From contig WAEK01000007.1 in assembly GCA_011634665.1 (NCBI GenBank), forward strand, positions 456,001 through 520,000: a DNA stretch of 64,000 nucleotides, read 5' to 3'. Below the pieces are notes generated by a model. It had not been told where the DNA came from. It was given only the letters and a program-made list of their open reading frames with translations, and ran no database searches. The position numbers and the translations under genes are program-made. The first letter of the stretch is position 1, and each line of letters begins with the position of its first letter. Shown here in pieces: positions 58,925-64,000 of the stretch. The stretch comes from Mortierella sp. BCC40632 (Eukaryota > Mortierellomycota > Mortierellomycetes > Mortierellales > Mortierellaceae).

Positions 58925-59726
58925 TTACACGTTCTTTTCTTCGGGGGTTCCCTCACGAGCGGCCTTGCGTGCAAGACGTTCTTGTCGGAGACGCTCCACT
59001 TCGTAAGCCAATTCCTGTCGATCAATTCCAGTTCGCGTCTAGAAGTGATAAAAGAAAAGAAAAGAAAAGAAACAGCGTTGAGCGACTATAGTTTTTAGAA
59101 TGTCATTGTCAATGAGGCAGTATCGATCAAAAGAAAAGGGTCAGAAGTCAATTACATTCACGGTTTCGGGGGGGCAGGCCAGAACTTGGACTATACAACA
59201 GTTATGAAAAAAAAGAGGGTAGAGCCAAGATAGTCAGCAGCTGTGTATTTAAAAAAGAATTGGAGTACAGAACTTTGCTGCCAGGTGGGCGAGAAAAAAA
59301 AATGCACGTACACCTCGGACATGCTTGTCGTACCACTCGGGTGCGCCTACAAAACAGAGGAAAGAGAATCAAGTCAGGAGATATGTAGCAATGCAGTCTA
59401 TTTTTTTTTTTTTCCGAGTAAAAGAAGAAAAAAAAAAAGAGCGGCAAGGGAACACGAAGACCGGTTGCAGGGAAGGAGATTCCTTCCATCATTACCAAAG
59501 TACACCATAAACATGACTGGTGTAAAGATGTAAACGCCAAACTATTGCATGGTTGAATTGCGCGAACGAGCAGGAGGAGCATTAGCCTCGTATTTTTTTT
59601 TTTTTTTTTTTTTTTCAGAAATCTCGGAGAGACCGCCAATGGAGATCCGGTGCCAGTCCAAATGTGAAATAAACGAATCCTGGTGGATGGTCATGCCTTG
59701 AAAACTTCGAGCTTTGGTCCAGCCAT
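58925..59726 (-). CDS. PET100: Cytochrome c oxidase assembly factor PET100
   Basis: Four small exons: 59697-59726, 59496-59541, 59312-59346 and 58925-59038, giving 74 residues. PET100 is an inner-membrane chaperone needed to assemble complex IV. The pieces read 'MAGPKLEVFK', 'FGVYIFTPVMFMVYFG' (transmembrane helix), 'APEWYDKHVRG' and a charged C-terminal helix ('RQELAYEVERLRQERLARK'). This order and length match the family, including the aromatic-rich 'P-E-W' after the helix. The first intron has a GC donor (AAG|GCATGA); no GT in reach gives the conserved junction. The other introns use GTAATG and GTACGT. Because the gene is so small and fragmented, ORF-based methods would miss it. Confidence 0.8.
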
Positions 59727-60073
59727 TGTTGAATATAGAAAACTGACAGGAGGGAGAATATGAAAAGAAGAGAGTTGATGGACTGACGGGCGTGTGAATG
59801 CAACTCGGACAAAGAATAAAAAAAGAAAGGAGGGCAGAAAAGGAGAGTCTTCTCGTGTGTGTCCCGTAACCAAAGCGCGAGAGAAGGAGGGTGACTGCTG
59901 TGGAGACAGAGAAGAGAAAGAGCCGAAATGTTCCTCTCGTTATACAGCTGTTTTTAAAATATTGAGAAGAAAACCCCATTTTGTTAGCACATTTTTGTCA
60001 GATATTTTGGCACATTTTTGTCAGATATTTTGGTCATTTTTTGAGTCTTGCCGCTCACCTTTGTGTATCCCTC
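59727..60073. other. Spacer between the Fanzor-like locus and PET100
   Basis: It contains the PET100 5' region and the 23-bp tandem duplication listed separately. No other feature was recognised. Confidence 0.5.
59988..60033. repeat. Perfect 23-bp tandem duplication 3' of the Fanzor-like gene
   Basis: The same 23 bases (starting CACATTTTTG, ending ATATTTTGG) occur twice with no gap, at 59988-60010 and 60011-60033. A partial third copy may start at 60034 (TCATTTTTTG). It begins about 40 bases beyond the Fanzor-like stop codon, where an element end or guide-RNA region could lie. Confidence 0.85.
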
Positions 60074-63000
60074 TCAGAGGGAGCCCCCATGGCTCCGCAT
60101 TGGGAGTTGAGGGCGGGTTTTGGATCCAGCAATTAGCGACTGGTGTTCATGTTGATATGGCCTGAAAGGTCGAATAGGCTTTCGGCCCCGCTTTGGCTTG
60201 GGACTCTTGGCCTCCTCCACCTCCATACTTTCTTCCTCCTTCTTTTCCTCCTCATCCACTTCCATATTTTTCTCAATCACCTCCTCTTTCCCCATCATTT
60301 CCTCCTCGCAGTTCTCCTCACCTAACCCCAGAGCAGTGAATCCCGCGATAGCAATGTTCATGCTCGCTTGGCCGTCCCGAGGCCTCACCGTGTACCCGGC
60401 CAGAAAGCCACAGCATACAGGGTTGATACACTCGACCGCACCATGGATCCGAACTATCTTGGACTTGCCATCGATCAGTCTACGCTGGCGCGCGAGCCTC
60501 GTTTTTTGAAAACACAGGTGGCAAGTTTTCGAAGTCATAAATTCGTCAGTGATGCACACTACACCGTGCTGCCTGTGCTCCGCGCGGATCTTGGTGCCCC
60601 CTCTGCGGGCGTGGCCTCCCAAGCGTGATCCAACAGCAGATCCCGCCGCACCAACAAATCCGACATATCGCACGTCAGGCCGGGTCTTCGTGCAGTAGCC
60701 TGGGTGGCAGAACCTTGTCGATGAGTTTTTCTAAAACTCAAACCGGGAACAGCGGCTGCAATAGCCACTGTCTTTGTCGACCGAGGCCAGACCATGTACC
60801 TGAGGTGGTAGCGATTGGATGGCACGTTCAGCTGCCTGACGCCGTACAGCACTGCAGAGTGCTGCTTGGGCCCTTCTGGAGAAAATGGCCTGAGTCTTCT
60901 TGGCCTTGACGAGAGATCGGGTCTGGTTAAATTCACGCAATGTCGCCGACACCGATGCTCTGGCTGCTTGGGCAGTCTCCACAGCGCTTATTGTCGAGGC
61001 GTTTGCAAACGATGCATCTATGGAAGAAATGCTGTCCAGTGCCTGTTGTACAAGCTCACTCTTCTTGTGTTTCAAGAGATCCTGTCGGACTTGGGCGAGT
61101 TTTCGGGTCCTTGACACCTCGTTCAGTTGTCGGGCAGTGATGGTGATGGTGTCGGGCAATTTCAACGCCTTTGCCTCCTTCCGGACCTGCTTTTTCTCCT
61201 CCAGAGTTCTTGGCATAGGTGGTGGAAGATTAATGTCGCTATCCACCAAACCTAAAAAAGAGAAGTAAGCAGAATGAGAATGGGCTTGAAATTGGCAAAA
61301 CAACTATTGGTGTATTCTCTTTGCATAAACTTACTTTCCAAAACGTGGAAGCGGCTCACTGCGACCTGGATTTCGGGAATAGTCACTGGTAAGTTTTCCG
61401 ACATCTTGACCAGCCCAGGATCTTCGGCCCATGTGGCCACCACTCGAGTCCTTCCTGCTTGCGACTTTGTCCCGTGTGATGACGCCAAGTCAGAGATATC
61501 AATGCCTTGAGGTGTGTCCTCTGCTCGACTGTGGTCCCAAGTCGAGATGGTAAGGGTCGGTTTGTTGGGGTTCATCGCAGTCTTGCTTTTTAGATGAGTT
61601 AGAAGCAGTACTCTTGGCCCCGGTAAGGACCCGGGGACCAATAGTTCAAATACTTTTTCGCTTGTGCATAAGCGTCCTCCAGCTTCATGAGCTTTTGCTC
61701 TTCGATCCGCAGTTGATACTGTTGGTCCTTGAGTTGTCCGAGCTGATGATGGCGCTCTTCTGGTGAACTCTGCCTAAAGGCGCGTGCGGCGACAGTGCAA
61801 CGTCTCCGCAAGGTGCGAACAATCTTTTCTTGGATCATCCAGTGTCTTTTTCAGATCATTGATACTCGATTTTGTTGTGTCGATCTTGGCCTCGACCTCC
61901 TCCTTCGTGAGACCACATTGTACGAATGCTCGCTTCCATCGACCAGTGTCTACAGTGCCTCTGGTAACTTTGATTTTGTGTTCATATGTGCTGACGACAG
62001 GTTGCCGTGTGCCACCGGCAGGGATCTGCGGACCAGAGAGCTGAATCATGCCTTTGTTGATGTACACCATGCTACAATGAGAGAGAAAGCGTGTGAGTGT
62101 AAAAGTTAATTGGACTGCTCGTAACAAGAGAACGTGCCTCAGAGTAACAAAAAGCTCTCGGTGCATACCGTTTGCCAAACCTGAAACCGTGGTCCACACA
62201 GGCCTTTTTCTATCTTGTGCCAGTCAAAGAACGATTTGAATACCTGGGACTTGTTCGACTCTGGGCTTGTGACATTCTGAACATTGGTGGAGAGGCTGTC
62301 CCTGGACGTCTAAAAATATCAAAATGGCCTGCCTTCTTGTTGCATAGTGTCTCGAATAGCTGTTGTGCGCCTAGAAGAAGGCCATGAAGGCTTCCTGTCG
62401 CCATGTGCGGGCAAATCTTGCGTGCGTAATCCTTATGACCCAATAATCCAAGTATTGCATTTGAGATTAAGATCAGAGGCGCGTCGAGTGCAACATGTTG
62501 AGTGTGTGGACGGTAATTCCCTTCGACTGGACCTTTGTATCGCTTAGGGACGTAAGGTCGGAGGCAATTAACGATTCTCGTTACTACGGAGAGCTCTTTG
62601 TCGGTAAAATCCTTGTCTTCAAAGGCAGATTCACGGACATGCTCAAGGGAGTAGTTAGTCCTGGTCGACGGCGACTCCAATAAGACTTTAGCTAATGCCT
62701 GTAGCGATGCGAGGCGTTTGCGATCTGGCTCCGTGACTTTTGTGTCAACAGCGGTCGGGTTTGCGAGGATACTAGGTGCTTCAACATCCATGAGCTGGTC
62801 TTGTGCAACTTGCATGTCTAACTCAAGCATCCTGAGCTCATATTCTCCATCCAGATCACTCGGTTCTTGCTCGTCCAACTCTTCCAACTCTTGTTCGTCA
62901 AGCATGTCTTCGTCAGTAGTCATTTCGGGCATCGGCGGTAGAGGCTTGATTAGTGATGTGTCGCCCCGCTCGGTGCAGTCTTAATGTCGTTCAGTCGTTG

Positions 63001-64000
63001 GATGTTGAGAATAAAGCGCCTGATGGCCGTATCCTGACTCTTCTGAAGACTGTCACACAGATGGTCGCACTCCTTCTTCATAGCATGTCGCCAGTGGGAG
63101 GCTGTCAGGCCTGACTGCTTCCTCTGCATCTCCTTCTTCGCTTTTTTTTTTTTTCTTCTTCTCTACGAATTTGGACTTATTCGCTTTGTTGCTGGCCGCT
63201 CGGTTCGGTGCAAGATGATACCTGAATAAGAACCTTAAAAAGGTGGTCGAGGCTTTTGTTGAATCCGACTCCTTCCCACATGTTCGAGATCATGGTAGCG
63301 CACTGGCGAAGATGAGCTTCCATAAGCTTTGTTGTACCCTCTCTTGCCGTGAATAGTGGGCGATGGTCAGATTCACGGGACAGTGACATAGAGAGATTGC
63401 TCCACTGCGGGTGGTCAGTACTGTCCTTGCGTGAGATGAGAGGGGCCATTTCTCAGCTGCTGTCGGGCCAGATGAGGATGATGAGATATTGGCAACCTTA
63501 CGATCAGTGAAATGGGTGACAACTTTGGACAGGTGGTTTTCGGAAAACAGGTCCACAATGTCTTTATGAAAGTTCCCTTTGCCCCCCTCCTCAATCGTGT
63601 CTTGAAGGCCCATGGGGAGAGGAGACACATCAAGGTACCCCTCTCCTCCTCTGGAACGGAGACCCCCCTTCCGGAAGCAGTTCAGACAGGTCGAGGCGGC
63701 CTGCTATGCCATACAGATCCCCGGGCCACCTACAAGGAGTTAAGTAAAAAATCAGTCACCACCTTACACCATGGCCATGTCGAATGTTAACAGCGATAGA
63801 CAGATGTGGAAGGTGTAACTTACTATCAAAGTCATCTTGTGCACTGTCGAATACATTTGCTCGACCATGTCCGACGTTGAGCATTGCTGCGCGTCAAGCA
63901 GTTCAACAATGTGTTGCGTCCAGTTCTCCGAGCCATCTACTGCCATTTCATTGTCGCCATCGACATCGAAATCGTCTCGGAGAACTTGCCCAGCGACACG
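60074..64000 (-). pseudogene. Frame-broken Fanzor-like (TnpB-derived) gene, 5' end beyond window
   Basis: Read from the right edge leftwards, protein-like segments follow in order but in changing frames, often with no splice sites at the changes. Intact parts include 63824-64000 (ends at a GTAAGT donor), 'LSVVTRIVNCLRPYVPKRY' and 'SQVFKSFFDWHKIE'. 'ACVDHGFRFGK' is spliced to 'MVYINKGMIQLSG'. Then come 'AMNPNKPTLTIST', which aligns with a RuvC-I block, and a helical region ('ITARQLNEVSRTRKLAQVR'). The last 200-codon frame (60074-60673) has 'GTKIRAEHRQHGVVCITDEF', a zinc ribbon (C-x2-C 'SKTCHLC' and C-x4-C 'CINPVC') and RuvC-III 'RPRDGQASMNIAIAG'. An acidic stretch and a basic, AT-hook-like patch ('KPKRGRKPIRP') end it. 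The zinc ribbon and RD-x-x-A-x-x-NI block are hallmarks of OrfB/TnpB and Fanzor RNA-guided nucleases. About nine or more frame changes suggest inactivation. Confidence 0.65.

Noticed and set aside
60074..64000. Programmed ribosomal frameshifting as the explanation for the broken Fanzor-like frame
   Set aside because: There are too many changes, in both directions and without a shared slippery site or structure; decay is simpler.

Overview
This window reads as nuclear DNA of an early-diverging fungus, most probably Mucoromycota / Mortierellomycotina. The genes are intron-rich (up to 13 exons) with short GT-AG introns, and they encode fungal mitochondrial and endomembrane proteins. Homopolymer A/T tracts of 15-35 bases and GA/GT microsatellites are abundant in introns and spacers. 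No rRNA, tRNA, CRISPR array or bacterial-type operon was seen. The taxonomic call is an inference from gene content and architecture. All exon boundaries were read by eye from splice consensus, phase and protein continuity.

Layout. 1-2164 (-): IFRD-family regulator, truncated by the window edge. 2580-3284 (-): single-pass membrane protein. 3387-4529 (+): YbjQ/DUF74 protein. 4871-8642 (+): retromer VPS35. 8903-12464 (+): mitochondrial malonyl-CoA:ACP transacylase with a 1.36-kb intron. 12832-15483 (+): CCZ1. 15683-16591 (-): unknown Ser/Arg/His-rich protein. 17162-19711 (-): FAD aromatic monooxygenase. 20801-23763 (-): TYW1. 24647-26350 (+): unknown nuclear-type protein. 27206-28658 (+): MDR alkenal/prostaglandin reductase. 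29895-32941 (+): eIF2A. 33481-34304 (-): secreted Cys protein. 34963-37471 (-): succinyl-CoA ligase beta. 38486-39679 (-): MCUR1/FMP32-type coiled-coil protein. 40313-42813 (+): V-ATPase subunit H. 42944-43228 (-): CsbD-like protein. 45826-48415 (+): membrane-anchored GT5 glucan/starch-synthase-like enzyme. 49125-50581 (+): ATP synthase subunit 4. 51350-58272 (+): XRN1. 58925-59726 (-): PET100. 60074-64000 (-): a frame-broken Fanzor-like (TnpB-derived) gene running off the right edge.

The genes are not an operon or an evident cluster. Several serve related cell biology: retromer VPS35, the Rab7 GEF subunit CCZ1 and V-ATPase subunit H act on endosome and vacuole; mitochondrial acyl transfer, succinyl-CoA ligase, ATP4, PET100 and the FMP32-like protein act in mitochondria; eIF2A, TYW1, XRN1 and IFRD act on tRNA, mRNA or translation.

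The most unusual content is the decayed Fanzor-like locus with a perfect 23-bp tandem duplication just 3' of it. Also notable are non-canonical GC-AG introns (two in the V-ATPase H gene, one in PET100, one possible in the membrane-protein gene), a 15-residue Cys-rich repeat in the TYW1 N-terminus, and a GT5 enzyme whose predicted topology puts its catalytic domain in the lumen.
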